From the NCBI GenBank assembly GCA_009801085.1, contig VNWV01000002.1:4464001-4528000 (forward strand): DNA of 64,000 nucleotides, written 5' to 3'. The translations under genes were made by a program, and so were the position numbers. Under the pieces are notes generated by a model. That model ran no database searches, was not told the DNA's origin, and saw nothing but the letters and a program-made list of their open reading frames with translations. The DNA comes from Lasiodiplodia sp. COLG20 (Eukaryota; Ascomycota; Dothideomycetes; Botryosphaeriales; Botryosphaeriaceae). Within the stretch, counting starts at the first letter, position 1. The number at the start of each line of letters is the position of its first letter. Below are positions 1 to 14,100 of the stretch, piece after piece.

Positions 1-1
1 A

Positions 2-133
2 ACTCGATTTCGGATCATGCTAGAAGGGCTCGCGGGGAGTGACTTTTCCGCAAATACGGGTGGTGACGGACATGCTACGACCTTAGATGTTCCTTTGGCT
101 GAAGATGTACGAAGACAACTAAAGAAGTCGTGA
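2..133 (+). CDS. Probable 3' end of a truncated gene
   Basis: A reading frame is open from the left edge of the window and ends with TGA at 131-133, giving about 43 residues. The tail is mixed hydrophilic (…LDVPLAEDVRRQLKKS) with balanced charge, which looks more like a real C-terminus than the Arg/Ser/Pro-rich random frames elsewhere in this stretch. No domain can be recognised in so short a piece. It could also be a chance frame. Confidence 0.35.
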   Translation, partial: TRFRIMLEGLAGSDFSANTGGDGHATTLDVPLAEDVRRQLKKS

Positions 134-3100
134 GAGATCACTACATCGGATGTAAATTAGAGGTCGTCACCGAAGAAGCAGCCACCTGGACTTTCCTTCC
201 AATTCTCTCGCCCAACGACGGAGAGTATACGAGGTGATTTTACACAATGAGACACTTCGCATTTTTGCGGTTAGTATACATCTGCATGAGCGGACATAGC
301 CATGCCACTGTCTCTTCGAAGACAGCCTGTGGAAATGACACACGGATGCCATGACCTGCGTTAAGTTTGGAAATGAGATCAATGCTTCCTTGGCTGCTGC
401 CAAATGACCAACGACTTCAAACAGCGAGATATTTCCGACGCGGGTGACTTCGGATGAACCAGAAGCAAAGCCGGAAAAAAATCAGCAAGCGGAGGAGAAA
501 AAAAAAGTGAAGCGGGAACATGGCGATGGTCGCACGCTCGAACGAACTCGGACGCGCCCGATTCAAGCCACCCTTAACAACGCATTGTTAACACCCCGTG
601 AATACCAGAGTCGTACAAAGAGCAACGTCAAAAAAATGATGGGCCGCACACCTAAGCGCCCATCCTCTGTACGAGCTTTCTTGCATGCCCGCTCATGCGC
701 TGTGCGTCGGAAACATCAAAGCTTTCCCCGTCACCGGTCACCCTTGCTGACTCAAGACTTTTTGCCCATCTCCACCACTCATCACCAACAAGATCAGCTC
801 GGCGGTTGCTTAAAATGAGCGACTGGAATCGTGCTGGGGGGAGAAAGAGAAATGGCCAACAAACAGTGTCCCCACGGCCGCTCATCTAGACCTCCTCATA
901 TTATGGAACCCCCCACAGTAAATCTCGCGGGAGATCATCATTCCGGGAAGTGCCGTCCCCTTCCCTTTTCTCCCCTCCGTCCCAATCCATCGTTCGTGCC
1001 TTACCTAGCGCCGCTCAATCGAGATCGAGCTTGTTGTTCCTTCGCCCCGGACTTTAATCGCACGTCCACGAGATTCGTGGCGGGAACGCAGTACTGCATC
1101 CTAAATGCTGCACGCATGTTTTTACAATACCTACCAGCGAATAAATGACCGAAGAAAATATTGCCTGAATAGCGAGAATTCCAAATCCATCTTTCTCTCT
1201 CTGTGGAGCTAGTGCGTGGCAAGATCACCAAGGAGCTTCGGAGTCCGTCCGTTTTGAGCAGACAGGTCTACACGGCAAAAAGGAAGAAAGGTAGTGATCC
1301 CCTCCGCCACATCAGCAACTAGGGACGTGGAGTTTACTCACGGTATCCACATTTAACCCTTTCCCATGGTCTTCAGAAGTGGCTATGGCTGCGAAGTTCC
1401 AGAGAGCTGGGACGGGCAGACCCGTCGCAACCGTTCCTTTTTCTTGACGTAATGAAGGTGACCGACCAGGAGAGTGGGTACGGGTATGCACGCCGGGAGG
1501 GGAGGGGGAGGGAAGGAGAAGCCAGTCATGGTGTGAACAAGGTGCAGACGGGCATCCAACATGGATGGTAGGGAGAGACAAAGGACTGGAAAGCATGGCA
1601 TAGCATAGAGAGATGGAGAGTTGTGGAATAATGCAAGTAGGGCCCGCTGTTTTTTTTTTTATTTCGCCCGGTGCATGCACGACGCATGCATGCACGTACG
1701 CCCGCAAAAGCTCTGCTTTCCCTCCATTGTGTGTACGTAGGCCCACTATTACCGGAGCCGCAGGTAAGATTAGGGTGAGGAACAGGCCATGCAACGGCCT
1801 GAAGAGACACCGATGGCATTGGTACAGATCGGAGTTGCCGGGGCGTGTACCCCGGTACCGTAAGCACACTATCTGAAGTGCGACACGAAAGCGAAAGAAG
1901 ATGCATGCAGTGACTTACCTTGATGTGATGTGCAGTGCCGCGACGGATGAAAGACCTAAAGAAGACGGATGACGGGACACCGGCGACAATCATACGATCT
2001 TTAGGTGGTAGCAACGGCAGAAGAAGAAGCAGCCGTCGCAGAAGAAGGAAGGAGGTGTCGGCGGCTTAACCTCGAAGCGAAGACTCCAACGACCACTCAA
2101 CCTTGACCGTTGTCGTCTCAGAAAAGGCGAGATTTGGCCTTGGAGCTAAGGCAGAGCATAATAGGCCAGTTGAAGAAAATGGGCGTGTAGCTGCCCGGCC
2201 AATCTCCTCCTTGAATTAGAAAACAATGGGAGACGAGAAGTGACTCACAGGTGTAACCTCGTGCCTATTATTGCTCAGAAGGTATTATTGCTGGCATCGC
2301 GGGCCAACTCCGGAGAAGAAGTGGAAAAAGATGGGCATATAATCGGTAAATTCCACTACCAGGCTGGCACGCTCTCAATCGTGGACAATGTGTGCTGCTC
2401 TGAGGAGCATCTTCATCTTTTCCTCTGTCAATCCACGGGTTGCCAAGGCTGCAGGTTACTTCTGTACCTGGAGTCGCTTCTGCAAATCGAACAGTAGCTG
2501 GTCAAGCAAGGTGACGATACAGCAAGTGGACGCGCAGCGCTAAGCCACCAGGTATGCATCGAGAGTATCTCCAGTCAATGGTTATGTGTGGACTGTTCGA
2601 ACATCCGGCAATTCTGCACTCCTTGCCGAACGCTGCTGCTGATCCGGGCGCTTGATCTGCCGCCTGGTCTGGCTGGCCTGCTGAACGGCAAGGCTTCTGC
2701 TTGCAACATCCCTGCCTTCGGCCCGTACTTTCCATGCCCGTTGAATGGCAAGGCCAGTCCAGCGCTTCCAGGCGCAGGAAAATTGCCTGGGGTCAACCCG
2801 CAGGCCGGACCTGCGGCGGAAAGAGCCAACGCATTAGCCAACGGCGACGCCGTGGCGACGAAGTGAAGCTCTGCCGAGAGTCGCGCCGCGTGGCCTGGGC
2901 TCGGCCAGTTGCGGGCTGCATGCCGCTGTATGTATGATCTCCCATCGGAAGTTTTACCATTCGGCGAGACGCACGCCCCTGGAGGGCGCGCGTCGACAAG
3001 GCCAAGAGAAAGCGAAAAGAAGGCGGCACGGAAAAAAGTAGGCACCCTGCCGCTCTGGCGAGACAGCTTATTTGTCCTTTGTCAGCAAGCCACAATAATG

Positions 3101-6100
3101 ATGGTAGCAAAAGGTGCATGTCGTAGCGAGAGGGGCACGAGAACAGGAGGATGGAAAGGAACGGTGAGAGACGAAGCCACCGGATGCGCTCTAGAACATG
3201 ATGCGGTTAAGATAGACTTTCCGGTCGCGAGACACGGGATGCAATAACGGCCGCTAGAGCGACAGCCAGAGCCACGACAGCGCGTCATTTGTCTTTCGAC
3301 AGCGGCTGGCGAGTCAACCGTCGCCTCACGGCGCGCACCTCCCCCGCCTCGCTTGACTCGCTTTTTTTTTCTTTCTTTTCTTTCCCTGCTTTTCGCTGTG
3401 GGTCGAGGATGGGGTGTGCGGCTCGGTTGAGCAGTTCCGATGCAGCTGAGGGTCGAGGGCTGGCGCCAATCAGCGTCGAGGGCACTTCCCCAAACCCCAG
3501 CGGGCGGGTGTATATGCGCGACCGTTTTGGCACGTTTGGGGTGACGGGGGGGAGCCCGCTCCGGGGTATTGGAGTCGACTAGGCCCGGGCGCTTGTTTTT
3601 CTTTGGGGCCAGCGCGGGAATCGAACCAGGGCCAGCCCTGCTCCCTGCCGAATCGACGTCGCCTCGCTCGTCTACTTGCGGCTGGCAGAGGCATGTGAAT
3701 GCGTCAGCATAGTCGAGGCAGTGGGAAGAAGAAAAGGGCAGAGGAGATGAGCGGGGCTCGGCTCACTGGCAGCTCCAACGAAAAGAGGGCTACGGCCGAA
3801 GAGCGAGGTCTGGGCTGTCTCTCCCGCAGCCTCAAAGCAGCAGTAGAGGCGAACATGCCGGAGATGCCGATGACCGGGGGAGGAGGTGCGGGTCCTCGTG
3901 CCGTGTGCCTGCCCTGCCCGCGACGCGAGAAAAACCGGTTTGTCCCCGCAAGCGACGCTTCCAGCAAGCGCGCAGCAAACGCCGCAAAGCAGCAAGAACG
4001 CACTTCTGTCTCAAGGCGAGATGTGGCGAGACGAGACAGCGCGCGACTGCGGCGTCTCCGCGACGTCATACACCCATCGGTGGGGTCTCCCGTCTCGTTT
4101 TTGAGTGCATTGCAACCAGGGCTACCTCCGGCCCGTCCCAGCGATCGTCCGCGGATCCGCACAGAGAGAGAAATCACTGACTGCTGAGTCGCCATCACTC
4201 CGCAATCTCTTTGCAACACCAACACAACCCGCCACGTGTTCCGTCGGAATCCGAAAACGAGCAGGGACCGAGTTGCGGGATAGATGCCGTCATGGATCTC
4301 ATCGCTCGCCCTGCCACCCCAGAGCAAGGCCTCCCAAGGAACATGGTCGTAATTCGAGAGGTCTCAGAAAGCACCTAGTCTATGGCCATCCAGGGGCCCA
4401 GCTAGTCTTCATCCAATCCCGATGCTGCCACGCGAACGAGTTTATATTAGCGATAATGGAACAACAATAACGGCGTGGGCGAATGGTTGGAGACAGAGCA
4501 CAGAAGGGGTGACAGACGGACGAAAGAACGGAAAAAGCAGAGCTGAGTCAATCTCCAACACCGGCAGGTGCTTCGGTGGCTGGCTGGCGAGGAAAAAGCA
4601 AAAGCCGCAAAGGCAGGGAGAACGAGAAGAAGAAGGGGGAAAAAGCAACGATGCTAACGTGAGGATCACCTACCCGTCAACCAGGAACGCAATTGAACAG
4701 TATGAGTCCCACCCCCTCGATTGCGCTCACATGTCATCACCCTTTGCTTTTTGGTTTCGCACGCGGGAGCCTTTGGTTATTGCTTTTGCACTTTCCCTTG
4801 TTTTGGCCTTGGGCCGGACCGCTGCCGCCAGTAGAACGTTGAGCCGAGACCCGTGAACCTGGGTCGGGGTGCGCGCGTAGATGATGGTGGCTCTTGACGG
4901 TTCATTTTTACTTGTCGACATCCGGGAGCTTAGGTAGTGTCCCTGAGCAATGTCGCAACTGCTGTGGCAGACGGCGGTAAGCACGCCACTAAAGTAAAAA
5001 AACCCGGCAACAAACATGTCGAAACCAAATTGTGAGAGATCAGATAGAAAGAAAGAAGGAAGTGTTGCGCGGATCGAGGGCCAATGAATCGCGTGGGCTT
5101 CTCGTTTGGGAAGTCTACCGATGCACCTTGGTGCCGCGCGACTCTGAGGACTGATTCGATGTGCTCCGCTCTCTGGAAACGTGCAGCTGTATGTGAGATC
5201 GGCTCACCCGTCCACGACCGTTCTTCGCAGCGAGAGCCATCACACCACACGGGCATGATGGTAACGCGGGCAGCGTGGGGAGGAGCCTCATCCACCCGCT
5301 CCCTTCGCCCTCTGTGTCACTCCGCTCGCCGCACGGCGAGAGGCTGGAAGCCGAGCGGCAGCGGAGATTTGAGCCGTCCAATCCGTCCGCGGTCCTGCCG
5401 CCGAGCAGCAGCAGCAGCAGCAGCAAGCAGCAAAGCAGCAAAGCAGCAGGCAGGGCGTCTCCGTCCGACACCGGCGGGGCCAGCCAGCCAGCGGCTGCCA
5501 GGCTCGCACAACGCCAATGGCTCCAAAGCTGTGCGTGCGCATATGCGCGTATGAGCGGCGTACAACCGCTCTCACCATTCGCCTTCCCCCCTCTGCCCCC
5601 GATCTTCCGGCTGCTATATGGGCTATCGTACCACTCCTCCCCGCTGGTTTTAGGAGGCGTGGGTTAGACGTCTTGTGAGCAGAGACAACGTGGCGCGTGC
5701 GGTGTCAACGCCGAACTGCGAGACGGCGGCACCAAATGCAATGCGACAACCCTTTCCTGTCAGGCCATGGAGCCTCGCTGGCCGTCGCACAGAGAATATG
5801 TCTTGCTGCTGCATTGCTGATGTGCCGATGCGGCGCGCTGCGGCCCTCATGCACTTGTCCACTACGTCCTGCTCCAAGGCGAGAGCCAGGGCGGGGTACC
5901 ACACACACTTTGATCTTTCCTTTCTCACTGCTGTCTGGCCGCATCGACTCTCGTCACGCCGTCATCCTCCTCATCCAAGATGGAGCTGCGAGTGAGCATG
6001 GTGCTGATGGTGATGCTGAGATGAGATCAGGGCCCACGGACTGCACGGCTACCCGCACCTGCTTCCCGGCAATCTTGCGACGACTTCAGAACCCGATCGA

Positions 6101-6896
6101 ATCCCAGTACGTGCCGCTGCTCGCCACCTTGCTGCGTCCTGCCAGAAAACTGCAGTGCGTTTCCTCTCTCTCATCGGAGCCATACCCCTGTCCTTCCCGG
6201 CTGGGATGATCCCACGAGGTGGCTCGAGCCCGCTTTTTTTATTTTGCGCCAACGGCTGGAGCGTGGGCGGAGAAAATGGCTGGCATTCCGACGGCGCGGT
6301 AAGGGATGGGCGGGTGGGCGTGCTTTGCCTGCAGCTCGAAGAGACGGTGAGCTGGTCGTGCGTTGCGTCAAGCGAACCAGCGCCAGTGCCACGGTAGCAC
6401 GGAAGAAACGCCATTGTTGCACCCTCCAAGGCCGCGAAAAACCACCGCCTTGCCGGATCCGGCCCGCTGCGGGTCAACTTTCAACAGACAAAAACTTGCG
6501 GGGGTTAGCCCGAGCGGTGCGAGGGCGCACACGCCGCGTGGTGTGAGGGCAGTATGACGTCGCCAGTGTCGGACGAGGGTCCCCTGTGTCGTGAGCATCT
6601 GTTGAGTGTAGCACTGGTCTGGTCAATCAAACGTGTTCGCCATGCCGAAATTATAGCATTGCAAAAGTAGCGGCCCGCCCTAAGAGCGAGCCCCCGGTCC
6701 TATCAACAGTCTTTGTCTTGCTCATCCGATCTCAAGACCCTCCCCTGCGACGAATGGTATTGAATGGTTGTCATCCAGAAGCGAAAAAAAACGACGCCTC
6801 ATCTCTTCGAATAGAATACGCGATTGATGCCGGTAAACAAGAACACAATCATGATAGGGGGCTTTCGTGATGCTAGGTGTGGGTAGGAACATGCGT
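134..6896. other. Gene-poor stretch, no supported gene
   Basis: About 6.8 kb in which I find no open frame with recognisable domain order or conserved-looking sequence. The many frames of 60-207 codons are Arg/Ser/Pro/Ala-rich and overlap on both strands, as expected by chance at this base composition. It contains a CAG-rich microsatellite near 5,403 and a tRNA-like B-box sequence near 3,618 that does not fold as a tRNA. Small or lineage-specific genes with introns could be missed here. Confidence 0.5.
5403..5451. repeat. CAG-type trinucleotide microsatellite
   Basis: A run of GCA/CAG units followed by degenerate CAAAG-CAG units. It lies in a region without a supported gene, so the Gln/Ser/Ala homopolymers it would encode are probably not translated. 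Confidence 0.8.
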
Positions 6897-8105
6897 TCAG
6901 GCAGCCGACTCCGTGCCAGATAAAGGTTCCTCCATCTTGAAGCGGGCCAATTTCTCTTCGACGGAACGCAGTACGGCTGGGTCGGGCTCCTTCTTGGCCT
7001 TCTTAGGACTGTGTTGTTCGTCAGCAACCATGTCAAACCATTTGGATACGAAGTACTCACGGAATCCTCACGCAACTTGGGCAGCGCTCATGCCCGCAGC
7101 CGGCACACGTTTTGGTTTTCTCCATGAAGAGTGCATTGCAATGTTCACAGCTCCACCTGATCCTCATGCGTGGCTTGCGCCAGACGCGCTCCGGCCGCTG
7201 GTGAGCAGGCAGAACCTCAGCATCCGTTTCCGTGTCCGAGCCGGGGACGTCTCCTGGGTAGCCATCGGGCCACTTCTTCTTCTTGGCCGGGTCGCGAGGG
7301 CACTTGGTGCAACGGGTGTGTTGGCAATTGGTGCAGACGGTAGCGGTAGCGGGGATGAACAAGGTCTGGCACTTGTGGCAGTGGCGGCGGACACGCTGTT
7401 TAGGCGGACGGCGTTCCAGGTCGGGACCACCGGTACGGCTCTTGATGGTCAAGTACTCTTGCTTCTTGGCTGGCTTGGTTGCGATCTTGGCAGCGGACGG
7501 AGTAGCGGCGGCGGCGGCGGCGGCGGCGGTAGCAGTAGTCTCACCCTCCTTTCCCTTGCCCTTGGTCTTCTCTTTCTTGGCCGGGTAGCGAGGGCACTTC
7601 TTGCAGCGAGTGTGCTCGCACTTCTGGCAGACCCTGTCGGCACCGAAGGTGGTCTGGCAGCGGTGGCACTGGCGATGGACACGCATACGGATGGGCTTCT
7701 CGACACGCTGGACATTTTCGTTGGTCGTGCCAGAGGTAATCCACTCGTGGGCTTCCAGAGTCAGGCCGTACTTGGCGAAGAGTGCACGCGCACGCTCCTG
7801 TTGGGCGGCACTGCGCGGGTAGCTGACCTGGCCCGTGGTCGAGGTGACGGGCTTGGATTCGGGCTTGGGCTCGGCGGCGCTAGGTCTGTCAGTGGAGTGA
7901 AGCAAATGGCAGGGCCGGCAGACGCTTACCTCGTCGACGCAGCAGGCTCAGGCTTCTTCTCGGCGGAAGACGCAACGGTGGGGACGCGTTCCTTGCTGGA
8001 GTTGCCTCTCTTCAAGACGGTGCGGAGCCTCTTCACATATTTGCCAATGCTCTGGCGGCGCTCGTGAAGGGCCTCCTGGCGAATTTCCTCCGGGGGAGTG
8101 CTCAT
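6897..8105 (-). CDS. Fungal protein with three zinc-ribbon-like cysteine repeats
   Basis: Three exons read in phase. Exon 1 starts at ATG 8105 (MSTPPEEIRQEALHERR…) and carries a basic helix-like segment (GKYVKRLRTVLKRGNSSK). It ends before a GTAAGC donor near 7,930 and joins the long middle exon, after which a GTGAGT intron near 7,056 leads to a short last exon ending …SGTESAA at 6897. The product is about 370 residues. It has three similar units of about 33 residues, each C-x2-C-x(9-11)-C-x2-C-x-H-x-R-C-x2-C-x-R-x-P. That is six cysteines and a histidine per unit, which suggests zinc binding. A poly-Ala tract separates units 1 and 2. I recognise the N-terminal segment as common in Ascomycota hypothetical proteins, but I know no function. 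The repeated basic residues around each unit would allow RNA or protein binding; that is inference. Confidence 0.85.
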
Positions 8106-11100
8106 GATGACGGTTCCGTGTCCGGGCGGGCGGGTGGGGTCCGAGGATGGATGGTTTAGGATGGTGGATGGGGTGCGGTCTATCCGGACATGCAGTAGGG
8201 CGTCGGGGGCGACGCAGGCAAGCAGGCTCCTTTACAACAGGCAGGCACGATGGAAGAAACAGACTCGCCAATTCCTCAGTGGTGGCGGGCTCAAGGGGAC
8301 CTTTCGACGCGGACTCGAGGAGTCGTGGATCCTCGTGCGGCCGCGGAAGGGGAGTGGTGGGTTATCAAGGCTGCGCAGGCGAGCACCGTCCAGCTCTTGC
8401 AAGCATGGGGCGCTGGACCATTTAAGGCCCCAAAGCTCGGAGCGGGCACGCTAACCACGCTGTCGGGAACGCAACCTCTGCTGGCACAAGCGAGCGACTC
8501 CACTTATTGCAGGCATCCCTACCCTGGTCCACTTGTGCACTCATCAGCACCCGCCGTCACAAGTCGCAGCCCTCAAGCACGCACCCACGCTCTTCCCAGC
8601 CGATCATCCAACGGTGCGCGCTGCCCTGCTCTCCGCCCACTGCCCGCCCCCAGCACCGGCAAAAGAGAGGACTCTTCACCAGCCCGCCGGGTGGTGCCAG
8701 GAGCTCCAGCGCGCGCGGCCCGCGGCGAGGCGCACCCTACGCCGCGCAGGCTCTGGGCCTCGGGCGACCTGCCCAGCACCACGCGGTCGCCGCGCCGCCT
8801 TAGGCGTAGTGTCGCGCCTCTGCCTCTCGGACGGCTTTCCCTTCGCGCCCTCCCCCCGGCTTCCCTGCCCGGGCATCGCGCGAAGGGCAGCCTGTCGAGT
8901 CGCACGAGATCTCGACCAGTGGTGTGAGGACCCTTCTCGGCAGGGGCTTTCGCTGCCCGTCCTCCCCAGCAGCACTCTCCTCACTCCGCTCTGCCTGTGC
9001 CACCAGGGCGGCTGCTATTCTGCAGCGAGTGACAGCAGCTTAGCCTCGGTTTCATCATGCATCCGCACATCGAGCACAAAGCACGCCTGCTGATCCAAAG
9101 ACACGCAGCTTGCCCTCTTTGACTGCCGGCATGCCGCCGCGACGTTTGCGTGCGCGCGCCGGCAACAATTGGCGCGAGGAGCGCGGTCGACGTGGTGGAC
9201 GCGCTGCCAGCTCACAGCTTCTGTGCGCGTCGTCCTGGCGCAGCCACAAGTGCGCGCCTGGTGACGATGCGGAGGTGCGCGACGCCCATGCCCTTGCAGC
9301 CTGCGATCCCGAGGGCCAGGCGGCGGGAGAAAAAAAGAACAAAAAAAAAAGAAAAAAGAGAGGGAGAGAGACAAGAAAGCTTAGGCAGGTCCGTCGTCGA
9401 GCTCGCGGTTTGATGAGAGAGCTTCGAGGACGGGGAAGCGAAATGGACATGGTTCGATGCTGTGCCGCAGGCCCGCTCTGCTCTGCCTCGCCTGCGCTTG
9501 CCGCTGTGCCGCGCGCCGTCTCGAAGCCTCAGTGAAGAGCAATCCACTTCGAGCGCGTCACAATACAATAGCGATTTTGCGACGATGCTCTGGGCTGGCG
9601 CATCCGAATCTGGCGCTCTGCTGTTGCTGTTGAGTTCATCCACCATGCCGGGCGCAGTACCCATTCCCACGGCCTCCGTATCCGACCGCCTGGGCGAACT
9701 CTGACCAGCTCACCCAACGACCCATACAGTGGGGAAGGCGCGCTCAGCTCTTGTTGGCTGGCGCTGCGTCTCCGGGCCGAAAGACTGCCAGCTGATCGTA
9801 CAGGGGTGCGCCCGGGGTCCAGGCGCAAGCAGCAACCACGAAATTGTAGCACCGCGCAGCATCTCAGCGCTGGTTTCCGTGCGCTGCGGTTTCAATGTCG
9901 CATCGTATGATGTGGCTGATTATTCGGTGCTCCCTTCGGGATGGTGGGGAAACTGGCCGTCGACCGGAAGGCCAGGACGTGGCGCCAGACTGTGAGACGG
10001 TTCAGGACTGACGCGAGCTCCTGATTCAGCAGTCCCTGTTGCTGTTTCGGGCTTCTCATCCATCCGGTGTGGCTGAGGACTTGCCTGAACAACACGAGTC
10101 ACCCACGCTTGCAGGGCTCCCTCGTCCGTTCGGATTTACGGATGTATTCGAAGTTGATGAAGAGCAATGGCGATGCGCGACACCCTGTACGAAGCCCCTC
10201 GGCTGGCTGTCGAGAGCTGATGTATGCATTCGCTGATCATACCAGCCGCGAGATTGACGGCGTCGATGCAATCCGCAAGCGGGAGGCTGCCTCAGGGAAC
10301 CGCGTGGACCATGGGTCGAACTCAGCACTGCGGAGCACACGACATCGGACCCGTAGCTGCGGCACAGCACTGCATGTTTCGGACGAAAGAGCAAAGGAAA
10401 GCCAACCGTCGGCCTCGAGCACCGGACAGGACGCTGGATCCGACAGGTGTGAGCGAGGACGGCTTGCGGCCGCATGAATCGCAGCGCGGACGAGAACAGC
10501 AATTCCAAACAAGGGCGCGAGTCGTCACGTTCGGCTGTCGGGTCGGTGAGCAGAGTGGAATCATGAGAGTCAGCCCTATGGTAATTGCGAGTCAACGGCT
10601 ATCGTGGCAGAGGGCGACATTGGCGTTTAGCCGGGGCACACGGCTGGGCATACGCCAGCGGCGCGAGCGCGAAACGGGCTTCCAGAAGGCCGCAACAGGC
10701 GCAGGATCGTCAAGGCTCTGACACTGCTCGCAGCTTCATTACAGCAGGAGTGCGAGGCTCTTGTTCGCATGTTTCACGGCTGCAGTGGCGTTTCGTGGAG
10801 CTCGAGTCAGGGCGCCGGCTTCCGGGCAGGCGGGGCGGCGGCGGCAGTCAGAGCACAGCGGAGCCGCGCACACCCGCGAACCAGAAAATCCATAGGGTCC
10901 CAAAGCGGCAGCATCCTCCGTCCGCCGTGCTGGATCCCGCACGCTAGGCCGCCCTTTTCGGCCAGCTGGGAGCCGCTGACGCGCAAAGCTCGCATTCCCG
11001 CATCCCGGGCCCAAGCCACCGCTTCCGCGCTGGCGCTCAGCCACTCACCTGCCTGTCGGAGCATTATCCGATCTCCCGCCCCCGCTTCCCTACGCTTCCC

Positions 11101-14100
11101 GGCGTCATCGCTCTGCTGCATCGCTATACAGCGCCTGTCGCATCCATGCCTCGCTGGGCCTCGTGTATAAACAGATACAGCAACGACCCTCTATTGGCAC
11201 GGCATGCTCCGACTCCCGCTGGTACCCTTCCCGCTCCCGCAAAATTGAGCCACGCTTAATTGTTCTGCCTTGGGACAACTGCCGTTATTTCCCATTCCCG
11301 GCCCCTTATACTTGGCCGAGCCCGATGCTATATTGCTCCGTCGACCCAACGGCCGCCCGCCCCTCCCCACCCGAAAGCCCCCTCTCTTTGGCAGCAACAT
11401 CACGAGATGATCAGCAGAGCGGCGTTGCGCGCTATTGACGACAATGCCCGCAGCCACCACCGCCTTCGCTTTTGGCCCCCGGCCCAGGTCGGCCCCTGGC
11501 CCCTGAGGACCCTGAAGAATGATGAAGAAACCCGCCAGACCGGTGCGCCATGATCGCTCGCAATGACAGATGCAGTCGTGCAACCTACGAATGGAAAATA
11601 ACAGAGCGAGGCACGTCGGGTGCATGCGTTGCGCAGCATGACGAAGGGGGAACCCATCTCCACCGGACCCAGCGCCGTGCCAACGGACTTGTGCGCTCGC
11701 TTACGTCCGCAACGCAATGCGGCTCTGTCGGCGACGGAGCCAGATCTTTCGAAGCTGCGTGACAGCCAATACAGAATTCTTGCTCGCTGAGTGAGCAGCC
11801 AGGGGCAGGAATTTGGTGAGCCGGTCAACGCACCATGAGTCTCCGCAGTCGTGACCGGATCCGGAAAGCGGCAACCCCATATGCTTGTCCGCACTTGGTT
11901 ACACCGCATCGCATGGGCATTGAGTTAGATCTGCGGATAGTGGAAAAAGCAAAGAAACTCTCCGTCGCCAAGCGAGCGCCAGGCACCAACACATACCGCC
12001 GCGTTCCAGTAGTAACTTACATACAAACACCAAAGTGCGAGCCGCGACGCGACGCACTAGCCCGCCGCCACGCGAGCCAAAGTGCGGCAAATCACAATGA
12101 ATAAAAAACTTGTTACCAAATAGCCGGGAGCGCCTTGATGGTACCTGACTGCCGAGACGGAGAGCTTACTCCTCTTTCTCACCCACCGAATCATCCCACC
12201 GGAATTGCTTGCTAACGTCCAGTGCGACTCGTGCGGCAAGCTTCGCCTCCCTTCAAACAGGGACAAGCGTTCTTAGTTCCTCCATTGTTGCTCCCGCCCC
12301 CTGTATTCTGTGTCCCATACTCCCCTGCCCCTGCACCATACTTCGTCTCGATTCCATCTTTCTCTCCATTTATTTTTTTTTTCTTAAATTCCCCTTTCCT
12401 ATCTTCGACACTCCCCATCGTTTCTCCTATACCCAGCGTCGGCGAAGCCGCTCTTTCCGACCCGCTTGAATGAGTATCAAGTAAATCGTGCATTCACTAC
12501 CTACCACACGTAATTGCCGGCGGACTGGACAGCATAGGTCAGAGGGCCGAGCGGTGTCGGCCGAAACCAGAGAGCGCTACGAGATGCACGCGCGCGTAAG
12601 TTTGAAAGTTAAGCCACTGAGAAAAAAAAAAGAAAATGGGAATATCACGCCAAGATCAGGTGGTTGGCCAACAGATCTTGGTTTGATGTCTGACGTCCTT
12701 GAACTTGGGCATCAATTCCTGTCACTCTTCCCTTGTCGTCACTCTTCCCCTCATGCTCTGTTCATTTACTTTCGCAAAAAGCTTCTTCAAGACCCAGTGT
12801 CACGTATCCGGTACGGGCAGATACACTTATGTACCTGCACAAGGGCAGAGAAACACAAGCGCGATCGAACCTGCATGACGACAGCCACGCCATGTGCCTA
12901 GTGCTGACGCACCATCCGGGGCTTCTCCCTCTTCGGTTGGAGATCCAGCAGCCCATCGTCTGGAGCATACCTATATCGTAGATGATAGGGGGCAACCGAG
13001 CACCACGCTATCGTTTGAGAAAGCAACAAAGCACATGTACCTATCGCGACGATGGAGTGGGGAGAGGCGCCGCCGCCGCCAACGCCGCCGGGACCTCCGC
13101 ATTTTGTGGCCACGCATTAGCCGGGAAAGCGCGGCTGATGAAAGTTTCGTACCTACAACCGGATGTGTGCAGAAGGGCTCTGATCCGCCCGCAATGCCAC
13201 CACGCTAGTCGTCACCGTACATTATTTACGGCGAGGGCTTCTGGCACCTAACGCGTCACCGTGTCCGACTGGATGGTGCGGCGCGGCGCGGTACGATGCG
13301 GAGCCTAGCGTGGCGACGGCGGCGCGCCGGCGCTTGCTTTGGGCTGGGTGTGAAACGCGGCGGGAATGGGAAAGAAGGGACCAGGAGGGCGCGAAGCCGA
13401 AAACATAATAAATGGACGCCGTAGAAACTGTAATACTTATGCAGGGCAGAGATAGAGGTAAGCATCTCGCATCCTCCTGGAGCTCCGTGGTGAGAAGGCG
13501 GTGCACGTATGTATGCCTGTTTGAGCGGTGAAGTTGGGCTGAGGACTTTGGCCAGGGATCTCTGTTCGCTGCATCGAGCTGAACGAGAAGCGGCATGGTA
13601 CAAGTTTGTGGGCGCAAGCTGAAAGATTCGCACCTGCTCCTCTCGGCTGCTCATGCCGGCCTATGGGCGCAAGTTGTCAGTGAGTGCTTCGATTTCGTAG
13701 GGGGTTTGCGCGACGGCTCTGTCGCTCGCTCCCCATGTCCTCCTTTCCGTTGTAGTCCTGATCTGGAAGTACGTTCGTGCGCACTAGACAGCCGACGCAT
13801 CCCTTCCCCATGTCGGCTCAAAGACTACCCGCAGAGAATTTTTGGTAACATCACGGAAAATCCGAAACTTTGCCAAGACGCTGCAGAAATGATAGGGCGA
13901 AGGGGGAGAGTCGTGGCGTCGAGGGCTGCATTATTGTGAAGGGCGTCGATCTTCGTAAGCCGTACTGGTCCAGAACTGGCGCGTGCTGTGCAAATATGCA
14001 ATAGAAATCGAAGCCGACCTAGGCCTGAGAAGGGCTGGGCCGTGGTGCGTGAGTAGCCGCGGCACATCGGCTCTTCGGTGTCTTCGCGGGGATCATCAGT

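Noticed and set aside
3600..3690. tRNA-like sequence on the minus strand with a B-box match (GGTTCGATTCC) and 6 of 7 acceptor-like pairs
   Set aside because: No D-arm or anticodon stem forms at the right spacing, the T-stem pairs only three of five, and no T-run terminator follows. Probably chance.
6877..8067. Plus-strand frame of 396 codons opposite the zinc-ribbon gene
   Set aside because: It is the antisense shadow of a gene with repeated cysteine motifs and good splice sites; its own sequence is Gly/Leu/Ala low complexity.
12471..12901. Possible gene starting ATGAGTATCAA with a GTAAAT donor after a CT-rich leader
   Set aside because: Downstream frames are not conserved-looking and no exon set could be joined with confidence. 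Kept only as a remark.
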